From IMG/VR virus record IMGVR_UViG_3300028392_000050, positions 23,294 through 87,293 of that record: DNA of 64,000 nucleotides; one strand, given 5' to 3'. Below are positions 47,588 to 55,439 of this stretch, one piece after another (position 1 is the first letter of the stretch; each line of letters begins with the position of its first letter). This DNA is from a virus. A program made the translations under genes and the position numbers. The notes beneath the pieces were generated by a model, which saw nothing but the letters and a program-made list of their open reading frames with translations, searched no databases and was not told the origin of the DNA.

Positions 47588-48217
47588 ATGGCAACTAGCG
47601 CAATTTCACGCTTTTCAAAACTAGCTACTGACCCTTTAAGAAATTTTAGGTTCCTGGTTGATTTCCGCGTAACCGGGGATACTGGTGTTCCTGGGTCAGC
47701 TGCTCCTGGTAAAGACAGCTTCTTGAAGTTTAAGGGCGGATTTACATCTGTATCAGGACTTAGCATGACTGTAGACGCAATCAGCTATCGTGAAGGCGGC
47801 ATGAACACCTCCCTGCACATGTTGCCTGGTCGCGTAACTTTTCAGCCAATTACTTTAAGTCGCGGTGTAGTGCTTGGTCAAAAAGAAGGCATTAACTGGT
47901 TTAAGCAGCTATTTGCTGCTGCTTCTGGTGAAGGTATTGCGGGAATTGATGGCTCGTCTTTCCGCTGTGACCTAGACATTTATGTCTTAGACCACCCAGT
48001 TACCGGTGCTCCAGCTATTAGCGCATCAGACATTATTAGCAAGTCTGCGTACAAGATGAAGTTTACTGTGCACAATGCTTGGATTACTGGACTACAGTAT
48101 TCAGATTTGAGCGCATCTGATAACTCATTGATGTACGAAACCATGACACTAGTACATGAAGGACTGTCAATTCAGCTAGCTGACTTTGGTTCAAACGTAT
48201 CTACTACACTTACATAA
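47588..48217 (+). CDS. Tail tube protein
   Basis: 209 residues directly after the sheath gene. FRFLVDFRVTGDTGV at the start, LSMTVDAISYREGG in the middle and YKMKFTVHNAWITGLQYSDLSASDNSLM match the gp19-type tube family, which stacks in hexamer rings inside the sheath. AGGAGG ribosome site. Confidence 0.92.
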   Translation: MATSAISRFSKLATDPLRNFRFLVDFRVTGDTGVPGSAAPGKDSFLKFKGGFTSVSGLSMTVDAISYREGGMNTSLHMLPGRVTFQPITLSRGVVLGQKEGINWFKQLFAAASGEGIAGIDGSSFRCDLDIYVLDHPVTGAPAISASDIISKSAYKMKFTVHNAWITGLQYSDLSASDNSLMYETMTLVHEGLSIQLADFGSNVSTTLT

Positions 48218-48268
48218 TTTAATAATTAAAATCTGATAAAATATTTATAACTAACTAGGAGTATAAAA

Positions 48269-49069
48269 ATGACAAATAATATGTCTACTGACCCGGCTTT
48301 GATTGCACAGTATACGCAAGACTTGGAAAAAGAGCCACCGGTCGAAATTAAAACCGTTGCACCGTCAAACTCAAACGTAATTCTTCCTGGCGGCTTTCTA
48401 GCTAAGGACGGTTCTTTGATTAAATATGGTGAAGTCCGTGAACTAAACGGCATAGACGAAGAAGCCATTTCAAAGGCCGGCTCTGCTGGTAAAGCTCTTG
48501 CTGCAATGTTGCAGCGAGGTGTTATTTCTATTGGGTCTAACCCAGTAGATAAAGCAGACCTTGACGATTTACTAAGCGGTGACCGAGACGCATTGTTAAT
48601 TGGAATTCGTCGAGTTACTTTTGGCGATACAGTTGACTTTGAATTTGCCTGCCCTCATTGTAAAACAGAATTAGAAGTAGCTGTTGATTTGATTAAAGAT
48701 GTTCCTGTAAAGGAGCTTGATGACCCAATCAATGACAGAACATTTACTTATATCTCTAAAAAGCATGGGGCAATTGTTGTAAGCCTACCTACAGGCGCTG
48801 TGCAAAAGAAACTTGTTGAAAACGCCGATAAGACAACTTCGGAGCTCAACACTGTTTTGCTTGCAGGATGTCTTAAGTCTATCAATGGTGAACCATCTCT
48901 AGGTGTTAGCACTGCGCTTACTTTGGGTATGGCTGACCGTGATGGAGTAATTAACGAGATTATTCAGCGCAACCCGGGTCCACGCCTCGGGGAGGTGAAG
49001 ACGACTTGCGAGGCTTGTGGTGAGGATATTCCTCTACCACTGTCGTTAGCCGACTTGTTTCGTCTATAA
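48269..49069 (+). CDS. Tail assembly chaperone / gp26-like baseplate protein (short product)
   Basis: 266 residues. The middle is a zinc-type domain: FACPHCKTELE near residue 128 and TTCEACGEDI near 247, with a helical segment between. This recalls the T4 gp26-type baseplate family and the tail-assembly chaperones that precede tape measure genes. The frame ends at TAA 49067; 49062-49205 continues in the +1 frame (separate entry), as expected for a G/GT-type programmed frameshift. Expression upstream through AACTAGGAG. Confidence 0.82.
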   Translation: MTNNMSTDPALIAQYTQDLEKEPPVEIKTVAPSNSNVILPGGFLAKDGSLIKYGEVRELNGIDEEAISKAGSAGKALAAMLQRGVISIGSNPVDKADLDDLLSGDRDALLIGIRRVTFGDTVDFEFACPHCKTELEVAVDLIKDVPVKELDDPINDRTFTYISKKHGAIVVSLPTGAVQKKLVENADKTTSELNTVLLAGCLKSINGEPSLGVSTALTLGMADRDGVINEIIQRNPGPRLGEVKTTCEACGEDIPLPLSLADLFRL

Positions 49070-49205
49070 AGAAAAAGATTACGAACAACTACTCGACGAA
49101 TATGAAGCACTATCTCGAACATTTGTTGGCTGGACGCTGTCTGACATCAGAAGCCTGTCTGTAAGAGAACGTAGAAATTGGCTCTATAGGGCCAATAGGA
49201 AATAA
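49062..49205 (+). CDS. Frameshift extension of the tail assembly chaperone
   Basis: 47 residues in the +1 frame, beginning VYKEKDYEQLLDEYEALSR and ending RSLSVRERRNWLYRANRK. The frame is open from 49050, has no ATG/GTG/TTG before the conserved part, and matches the WxLxDIRxLxxRER..WL pattern of second-frame chaperone pieces. A ribosome slipping at TTT_CGT_C (49058-49064) from TTT to TTC would give a 311-residue product. The tape measure gene follows 12 bases after. Confidence 0.85.
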   Translation, partial: VYKEKDYEQLLDEYEALSRTFVGWTLSDIRSLSVRERRNWLYRANRK

Positions 49206-49217
49206 AGGTAGAGTAAG

Positions 49218-51353
49218 TTGGCTGTAAAAGACTCATTTGGTTTAGGCGGAGGTTCATCAAAATCTCGCCTAGTCGCTAACCTTACCGAAGAATACCGCAA
49301 ACTTAATAACGTTCTTAAAGATACTGAAAAACTATCTAAGAGCATTGCTAATAACTTAAAAAATTCTTCTGGTGGCAGAGGGTCAAGTGGCGGCGGAGCT
49401 AGCGCCATGAGCAGCATGACGCCTCCTCCGGGCCCAGTAGGCCCGTCAGGACCAGCAGGACCGGCAGGACCGGGAGCTCCAGGAGCTCCTGGAGGACCTG
49501 GTATGGGAGGAACAGGCGGCAGCGGCGGTTTTAGCTTTAGTTCTGCTTTAAGATCAATGGCAGGTGCCGCAGTTGACGCTCTTACGCAAGGTGTAGATGC
49601 GTCTAATTACATTACAAATGATATAGCTCGTCGCAGGTTTGGATTTTTCTCCGGAGTTTATAGCAGGCAAAACGATAACATCGGTACTATAGCTGGTGCT
49701 AAAGCGTTTGCTACTATGTCCAGTCGAGGAACTCCAATTAGTCCTATGGATGCAGCTAATGCGGCTATGTCGGGTACGTCAAGCGGTCTTATGCCCGGAC
49801 TTAAAAACTATAACACCATTATGAACAGCGCAGCTGGTATCTCTAACGTAATGCCTGGAGTAGGTCTTGAAGGCGGTATGGGTGCTGTAGCGGCACTTAA
49901 CCAAGGTTCAAGCGTTAATAAACTTCGTATGATTGGTATTCAAGTACGAGACCAAAACGGATTTATGCGTGGGGTTGAGGATATTGCTCGTGACCTCTGG
50001 AATTCTTTAAACAGAAGTAAGTCTGGAATGGGTAAGATATCAGAGTCTGACCTTTCTTACTCACTGCAGCCTGGTAACTCGGTAGCTATGCTATTAGACC
50101 AATATTTTGGTACGGATGCTGTACTTAAACAGTCTATTATTTCTTATTTATTTCAATTTGCTAAAAATAATGGTGTAAAAGTTGGTGGTGGTTATCAAAC
50201 TACTGAAGGTAAAAAAGAACTATTAACTACTGGAGCAAACCCAGGAATTACTCAAAGCATCGGTACTAGAAATCAACTTGGCCAGGCAAATATAAATGCA
50301 TATACTACTGGTGGTATTTTAGGTATTCAATCAGCAAACGACACAATTAATAACTTTACCAAAATGGCTACTGCGTTAGCGCCTGTTCTTCAAGCATTTG
50401 TTACAGCCACTACTTTTACTCAAACCCTTACAAGTGCTGGTAATGGTGCCGGCGGTATTATTACTAAAGACCTTCTTGAGGGAGCTAAAGGAGCTGCTCA
50501 AGGCACAATTGATGCCGTAAAGCCCTTTTTAAAAAATCCAACTGTATTAACTATTTTTGGAGCTATGTGGGCTACACTCAGCGGAATTTCTGCTACGCAG
50601 CAAATGCAAGATGAGTATTTAGCTGATTTAATTGCTAGTGGAAAAGCTGACCCTAACACTAAAGGGACTAATAGTTTTGGTACTAAACAGGACCAGGTAC
50701 TTAAAGACCACCCAGATTTAGCGGCGTTTTTGGGTAACCCTACTTCTTACGATTTACCTGGCACTGGTGGAAATGGCGGGTCTCCTAACCCAACCCCTAC
50801 TCCAACCCCGATGGTAACCCATAACTCTAGCGATTTGCTAAACCAAACTGTGCATCCTAAAGGATTTAAACAATCTAACGATACTATCCTAGGATGGGCG
50901 GGTTCAGTATTGAAGCAAATTGGTGCTCCAGTTACTGCTACTAACTTAGCTGCAATGGTTTCATGGGTTAATAGTGAAAGTTCTTCTGCCAATAATTATC
51001 AAACTTGGAACAACCCACTAAATACTACTCGTAAAGATGCTAACTCAGTTTCTAAAAACTATGCCGGTGTGCAAGAATTTGCAAATGAAGACGCCAGTAT
51101 TGCAGCAACTGTGGCAACTTTAAAACAAAGTAATTTTAAAGATATTTTATCTGTTTTGCAAAAAGACCAAGGATTTAGCGCTTTAAATATGGCTGTACAG
51201 GGCGATAAATGGGGAACTAATAATATTTCCCCAGCTAAAAGCGTTGTAATTAATATTAATGGTGCTCAGGATACTGTAAGTATTGTAGAGGCTATTAAAC
51301 AATATCTAGCGGATGAAGCAATTAGGGCTCACGCTTCTGGTGGAGGTCACTAA
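49218..51353 (+). CDS. Tape measure protein with lysozyme-like domain
   Basis: 711 residues, TTG start at 49218 after AAAGGTAGAG. Its place after the chaperone defines it as tape measure. N-terminal coiled coil (NLTEEYRKLNNVLKDTEKL), then a collagen-like Pro/Gly stretch near residues 74-95 (GPSGPAGPAGPGAPGAP), a helical and Gly-rich middle with a possible membrane helix (VLTIFGAMWATLSG), and a C-terminal lysozyme-like domain (about 560-660) beginning GAPVTATNLAAMVSWVNSES with NNPLNTT. Typical tape measures in contractile phages are of similar length; the domain probably cuts peptidoglycan during injection. Confidence 0.85.
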   Translation: MAVKDSFGLGGGSSKSRLVANLTEEYRKLNNVLKDTEKLSKSIANNLKNSSGGRGSSGGGASAMSSMTPPPGPVGPSGPAGPAGPGAPGAPGGPGMGGTGGSGGFSFSSALRSMAGAAVDALTQGVDASNYITNDIARRRFGFFSGVYSRQNDNIGTIAGAKAFATMSSRGTPISPMDAANAAMSGTSSGLMPGLKNYNTIMNSAAGISNVMPGVGLEGGMGAVAALNQGSSVNKLRMIGIQVRDQNGFMRGVEDIARDLWNSLNRSKSGMGKISESDLSYSLQPGNSVAMLLDQYFGTDAVLKQSIISYLFQFAKNNGVKVGGGYQTTEGKKELLTTGANPGITQSIGTRNQLGQANINAYTTGGILGIQSANDTINNFTKMATALAPVLQAFVTATTFTQTLTSAGNGAGGIITKDLLEGAKGAAQGTIDAVKPFLKNPTVLTIFGAMWATLSGISATQQMQDEYLADLIASGKADPNTKGTNSFGTKQDQVLKDHPDLAAFLGNPTSYDLPGTGGNGGSPNPTPTPTPMVTHNSSDLLNQTVHPKGFKQSNDTILGWAGSVLKQIGAPVTATNLAAMVSWVNSESSSANNYQTWNNPLNTTRKDANSVSKNYAGVQEFANEDASIAATVATLKQSNFKDILSVLQKDQGFSALNMAVQGDKWGTNNISPAKSVVININGAQDTVSIVEAIKQYLADEAIRAHASGGGH

Positions 51354-52726
51354 TGAGCGGAAATACAAGCAGTTCAGCAAGCGCACGCTCTATGGGATAT
51401 GTGTCTAGTACTAGCGCTGACAATACCATCGTTAATATCTATGTGGATAGTTCCGCGTACAGCATTGGTGACACATCTACTACCCAACCAGCTGCGGTTA
51501 ATTATGAAGTTAGTCCGGGCATAACTACTTCAATAAAAAAGAACTATAACTACATTTCTACAATCCCAAATGCTTCGGGAAAATTCTTCTTTGATTCAAT
51601 TACGCCTACTTTATCTACTAAAACAAACGCTTCATATCAGGTAATTGGTTCGCCAGTCAAACTTACTAGAGGCAACGGTGCTATCACTCCAGCTATAAAG
51701 TATGGCGATATTGCAAAAACTATTACTAAATTTGCTCAAAACCCTAGCGTTACTGCGGATAATAAATTCAATCTTAAGGTACCAGTAGCTCCGGCAAACC
51801 CTGGAGAGTACCAATGGAACCTTCCGCCTCACAAGTGGAGTATGCCTAGATTTGCCGCGTCAGACCCTAATAACATGCCATCAGGGCACAATAAGCCTTC
51901 GTCTGATGATAGATACCGCAGAGGACGTATTTGGTGGAAAGCCAGCGATACTTCGCTATCTACCGTAGACGGTAATGGAAACACTACAAAAATTGATAAC
52001 TCTGACCGAAAATACGGATTTCAATTCTTATGGAACCCTACTAGTTTTAGCACATCGGTGGCTGTTCAAATGGACGCTACCCCTAACGTTAATGACCGTT
52101 TCTTAGGCCAAGTAGGCGCTTTTCCGTCCACTGAATCTATTTCTTTTAACATTGAAATTAACCGCATAAACGACTTTGCATGTGCTAATGCCATATTTAA
52201 AAGGCCTACTAACATCAGTAGTGCACTAGGAAACCCGGGTAATAATAATTTTATTACTCCAGCTGATGTAGCCTCATTTGTTCCTTACTATTCAAACAAC
52301 GGTAGCTTTACTGCGTCTTTGCTTAGAAACGGCCGTTTAGCAAGCGTAGAAGAAAAATTAATTGATTTATTTCAAAGAGGCACTTTGGCCGATATTGAAT
52401 TTTTATACAAAGCTATCAACGGCCCTGGCCCTGGAAGCACTGCTTCTGGAGGCGATTACTGGAAGAACGGTCGTGGTATAATTACTGCTGACATTGGATT
52501 CCTTATGCCTACGCTGCTTAACATAGACATCGGGCCTTTATCCTATTTAGGGTATGTCACTAATATGGCGGTTACTCACACAATGTTTACACAGGATATG
52601 ATTCCTATCCAAAGCACTGTTCAAGTATCGTTCAACCTATTGGCAACTGCCGGCCTTAGCACCCAGTCAGCTCCGGCTAACCCTGCAGATGCCCCTGCCG
52701 GAACTTCTGTGTGGGGACCGGTCTAA
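51353..52726 (+). CDS. Tail tube initiator / CIS-tube-like baseplate protein
   Basis: 457 residues. GFQFLWNPTSFSTSVAVQ, then GQVGAFPSTESISFNIEIN matches the contractile-injection-system tube-like family (XkdP/Afp7-like), proteins that connect the tube to the hub. The N-terminal 150 residues are Ser/Thr-rich with no recognised fold. It is followed by a LysM/gpX-like gene. Confidence 0.78.
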   Translation: MSGNTSSSASARSMGYVSSTSADNTIVNIYVDSSAYSIGDTSTTQPAAVNYEVSPGITTSIKKNYNYISTIPNASGKFFFDSITPTLSTKTNASYQVIGSPVKLTRGNGAITPAIKYGDIAKTITKFAQNPSVTADNKFNLKVPVAPANPGEYQWNLPPHKWSMPRFAASDPNNMPSGHNKPSSDDRYRRGRIWWKASDTSLSTVDGNGNTTKIDNSDRKYGFQFLWNPTSFSTSVAVQMDATPNVNDRFLGQVGAFPSTESISFNIEINRINDFACANAIFKRPTNISSALGNPGNNNFITPADVASFVPYYSNNGSFTASLLRNGRLASVEEKLIDLFQRGTLADIEFLYKAINGPGPGSTASGGDYWKNGRGIITADIGFLMPTLLNIDIGPLSYLGYVTNMAVTHTMFTQDMIPIQSTVQVSFNLLATAGLSTQSAPANPADAPAGTSVWGPV

Positions 52727-52744
52727 TAATTATGGAGGTAAATA

Positions 52745-53029
52745 ATGGCTGCGCCATCTAATGATTCTAGGTATTATGCCTCAGATGTACAGTACTTTTC
52801 TCCTACTGCTGACGGGGAAAACGTACCTGTAATGTTTTATGATTTTAGCGAATTAGGTAATTTAAACTACGTAGATTATTTATGGAAAGACGGCGACCGC
52901 ATAGACACTTTGGCCGCTAAGTTTTTTCTCTACCCTACACGTTGGTGGATTATTGCTGAATTTAATCCTAAGATTTTAGACTGGCTTAACATAAAGCCTG
53001 GAACAATTATTAGGATACCTCGTGTCTAA
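52745..53029 (+). CDS. LysM/gpX-like baseplate protein
   Basis: 94 residues: GDRIDTLAAKFFLYPTRWWI, then IAEFNPKILDWLNIKPGTII and RIPRV. This is the P2 gpX type (phage tail X) with a LysM-like fold. It binds the tail hub. The stop overlaps the next start by eight bases. Confidence 0.88.
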   Translation: MAAPSNDSRYYASDVQYFSPTADGENVPVMFYDFSELGNLNYVDYLWKDGDRIDTLAAKFFLYPTRWWIIAEFNPKILDWLNIKPGTIIRIPRV

Positions 53030-54332
53030 CTACGTTACCGTTAACTTTCCCACTAGCTCACAGCAGCCTAAGCGCGTGTATAGCGTTAGTCTTGTGCAAG
53101 AAATATTTGCCCATGATTATGCAACTGTAGAGTTTAGGGATTGGAACTTAGACCCGCTTAATATAAAGCCGGGGTCTTTGATGACTATTACAATCAAAAA
53201 CAAGACTTACCATGGGTACGTCCATGACCTTAAAAACTATCAGGCTTCAAATAAAAACTTTACAAAAGTTGGCTTTATTGGCGCATCTTATGTAATGAAG
53301 CAGGCTAGCCAAAGCATTTATCGCAATATGTCTGCTGACCAGATAGTTGCAGAAATTGCTAAAAAGTATAAATTTGCCTATAAAGTTACCCCGCATCCTC
53401 GTATTTATCCACAGGTGGCCCAGGCCGGTTTAACTGATTGGCAGCTTATGGTAAAGCTAGCTAAAGAATCTGGCTACTTTTTACGGGCAGAAAATACAGA
53501 AATTTACTTTCAGCCTATTACCGAAGACTTTAATAATTTAATTACTGAGGCTAATACTTTTCAAAAAGCTGATGGCGGATTTAAGCCAGTAAATCCTATC
53601 TATTCATTTAAGCCTATTATTAGTGAAACTTTAGAGCACTTTGGTTTTAAAAAAGCTGCTGTTTCTATAGCCGGTGTGAACCCTGTTAGCAGCCAAGAGT
53701 TTAAGATAACTAAGCAAGACACCTTTACGCCTAGCCGTCAATTTTCAAATCAAGAGTTTTTTGATTATCACGACACGGATAAAGTAGCAAATGACTATCA
53801 AACAGCTAAACATTTAGCTAAATCTGCAGATGAGTACAGCAGATTTCCCTATGCTGCTGATGTTCAAACAATTGGTATATCTTCTGTTAGACCATGCTTA
53901 CCAGTGTACTTAAAAAATGTAGGCAATGAGTATTCGGGTTATTGGACAGTTTTAAAGATTACTCATAAAGTAACCGAAGAAAATTTAAATCAGCAGCTTT
54001 ATACCTGTGACATCACTGTTGCTTCAGACTCTTTAGGTAAGAACTCAGACAAAAGATTGCCAACTGCTCCGGCTCTCAACCCAACAAGGCGGATTAGCCC
54101 TGACCAAAGAAACACAAATGTTAAGCCTAAAACTATTATAAATATTCCTGCTATTACCTCTAAACGCTATCAGCAAATAAAACTTATAGATAAAATAAAT
54201 AGAACTAGTGAATCCAGCCCTTTTGATGCAACCTCTCGTTGGGGCTCTACTCACAGTGATTTAAATTATGTATTGCCGGATGAACGTATGCCAGAAAGTG
54301 TTTGGGCAAAAGTGAGGTCAAATGCCGTCTAA
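53022..54332 (+). CDS. Baseplate hub protein (gpD/VgrG-like)
   Basis: 436 residues. VYSVSLVQEIFAHDYATVEF and MTITIKNKTYHGYVHDL begin the first hub beta domain; GASYVMKQASQSIYRNMSAD and WQLMVKLAKESGYFLRAENT belong to the second, as in late control protein D. It forms a trimer between tube and spike. Confidence 0.9.
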   Translation: MSNYVTVNFPTSSQQPKRVYSVSLVQEIFAHDYATVEFRDWNLDPLNIKPGSLMTITIKNKTYHGYVHDLKNYQASNKNFTKVGFIGASYVMKQASQSIYRNMSADQIVAEIAKKYKFAYKVTPHPRIYPQVAQAGLTDWQLMVKLAKESGYFLRAENTEIYFQPITEDFNNLITEANTFQKADGGFKPVNPIYSFKPIISETLEHFGFKKAAVSIAGVNPVSSQEFKITKQDTFTPSRQFSNQEFFDYHDTDKVANDYQTAKHLAKSADEYSRFPYAADVQTIGISSVRPCLPVYLKNVGNEYSGYWTVLKITHKVTEENLNQQLYTCDITVASDSLGKNSDKRLPTAPALNPTRRISPDQRNTNVKPKTIINIPAITSKRYQQIKLIDKINRTSESSPFDATSRWGSTHSDLNYVLPDERMPESVWAKVRSNAV

Positions 54333-55014
54333 TAATCAATATTTTGGTATTTACCGCGGTACCGTAGTTGCTAATAATGACCCTGAAGGGCTTGGTAGGG
54401 TTACTCTTACAGTCCCCCAAGTTTTAGGTAATCAAGTAACTAACTGGGCTTACCCTATTGTTGGGGGGCCTAAAAATAATAAAGTACCTTATGGTTCTTT
54501 TTATGACACTACTACTCAAACTTTAACAGGGGCTAATACGCCCAAAGCAATTACTCTTAATACAACAGATGAAAGTAACGGAGTTACTATTGGGGCACCA
54601 ACCTCTAAAATTATATTTAAATATGCTGGAACATATAATGTTCAATTTTCTGCGCAAGTAGCGAATAATGGAACTGGTATTGCAAATTTTTGGTTACGTA
54701 AAAATGGTACAGATGTGCCTTGGACCAATGGTGAAATAACGACCTCAAATCAAAACCATCACGTCCTTCCTGCTTGGAATTATGTATTAACTTTGGCTGC
54801 TAACGACTATCTTGAACTTGTTTGGATGAGCAATGATGCGGCTAATACCCTAGAGGCACAGGCGGCAACTACTTCTCCCGCATCTCCGGGGGTACCTTCA
54901 ATGATAGTTACCGCCACGCTTGTTGGTAATTTCTTACCTTCCTCCGAAGACCCATGCTGGGTCATGTTTGAAGGCGGAGACCCCAATTTCCCATTATGGT
55001 TAGGAACATTCTAA
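54322..55014 (+). CDS. Baseplate spike OB-fold protein with inserted jelly-roll domain
   Basis: 230 residues. The N-terminal 40 (FGIYRGTVVANNDPEGLGRV, TLTVPQVLG) and the last 20 (SSEDPCWVMFEGGDPNFPLW) form the two halves of a gp5-type OB fold. Between them, residues about 60-205 are a beta domain (FKYAGTYNVQFSAQVAN, then FWLRKNGTDVPWTNG and LAANDYLELVWMSNDA) resembling C1q/TNF-like jelly rolls used as receptor-binding heads. No lysozyme domain as in T4 gp5. Confidence 0.82.
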   Translation: MPSNNQYFGIYRGTVVANNDPEGLGRVTLTVPQVLGNQVTNWAYPIVGGPKNNKVPYGSFYDTTTQTLTGANTPKAITLNTTDESNGVTIGAPTSKIIFKYAGTYNVQFSAQVANNGTGIANFWLRKNGTDVPWTNGEITTSNQNHHVLPAWNYVLTLAANDYLELVWMSNDAANTLEAQAATTSPASPGVPSMIVTATLVGNFLPSSEDPCWVMFEGGDPNFPLWLGTF

Positions 55015-55439
55015 TGGCAGTTAAAATATTAAATTACCCTTTTTCTTTTGGCAGAAACTTACCTGGAACATACATTACAGACTTATCTGCTACTACTGAC
55101 TTTAAAAAGATATGGCAGCAGCGAGTGCTACTAGTATTAGGAACTAGGCCGGGAGAACGCCTAATGCGCCCTGATTTTGGGTCTAATCTTCATACTGTAG
55201 TATTTGAGCCGGAAAGCACCGCTGGTCAGATAGCCAAAGACAGCATTACTCAAGCTTTTACAACCTGGCTTCCTAGCCTAGAGTTACGTCAAATAACCCC
55301 CTCTTTTGACCGTAGTACTGGTACTTTATCAGTAAGTATTACTTACGGACTGCCCAATGGAGAGGTAGATAGTGTTACAATTAATACTGGAATATTCAAC
55401 CGTTCTGGTGATCTAATTCAGGAGATAAACAATGGCTGA
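55014..55439 (+). CDS. gp25-like baseplate wedge protein
   Basis: 141 residues from ATG 55014, whose A is the last base of the previous stop (TAATG); 54996 is an alternative. WQQRVLLVLGTRPGERLMRP and DFGSNLHTVVFEPES match the GPW/gp25 family, which nucleates the sheath on the baseplate. Overlaps the next start by eight bases. Confidence 0.93.
   Translation: MAVKILNYPFSFGRNLPGTYITDLSATTDFKKIWQQRVLLVLGTRPGERLMRPDFGSNLHTVVFEPESTAGQIAKDSITQAFTTWLPSLELRQITPSFDRSTGTLSVSITYGLPNGEVDSVTINTGIFNRSGDLIQEINNG

Noticed and set aside
49050-49205. -1 frameshift in the tail chaperone
   Set aside because: The -1 frame after 49060 ends early (stop near 49160) and its product looks random; no heptamer X_XXY_YYZ at the overlap. 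The +1 frame carries the conserved-looking end.
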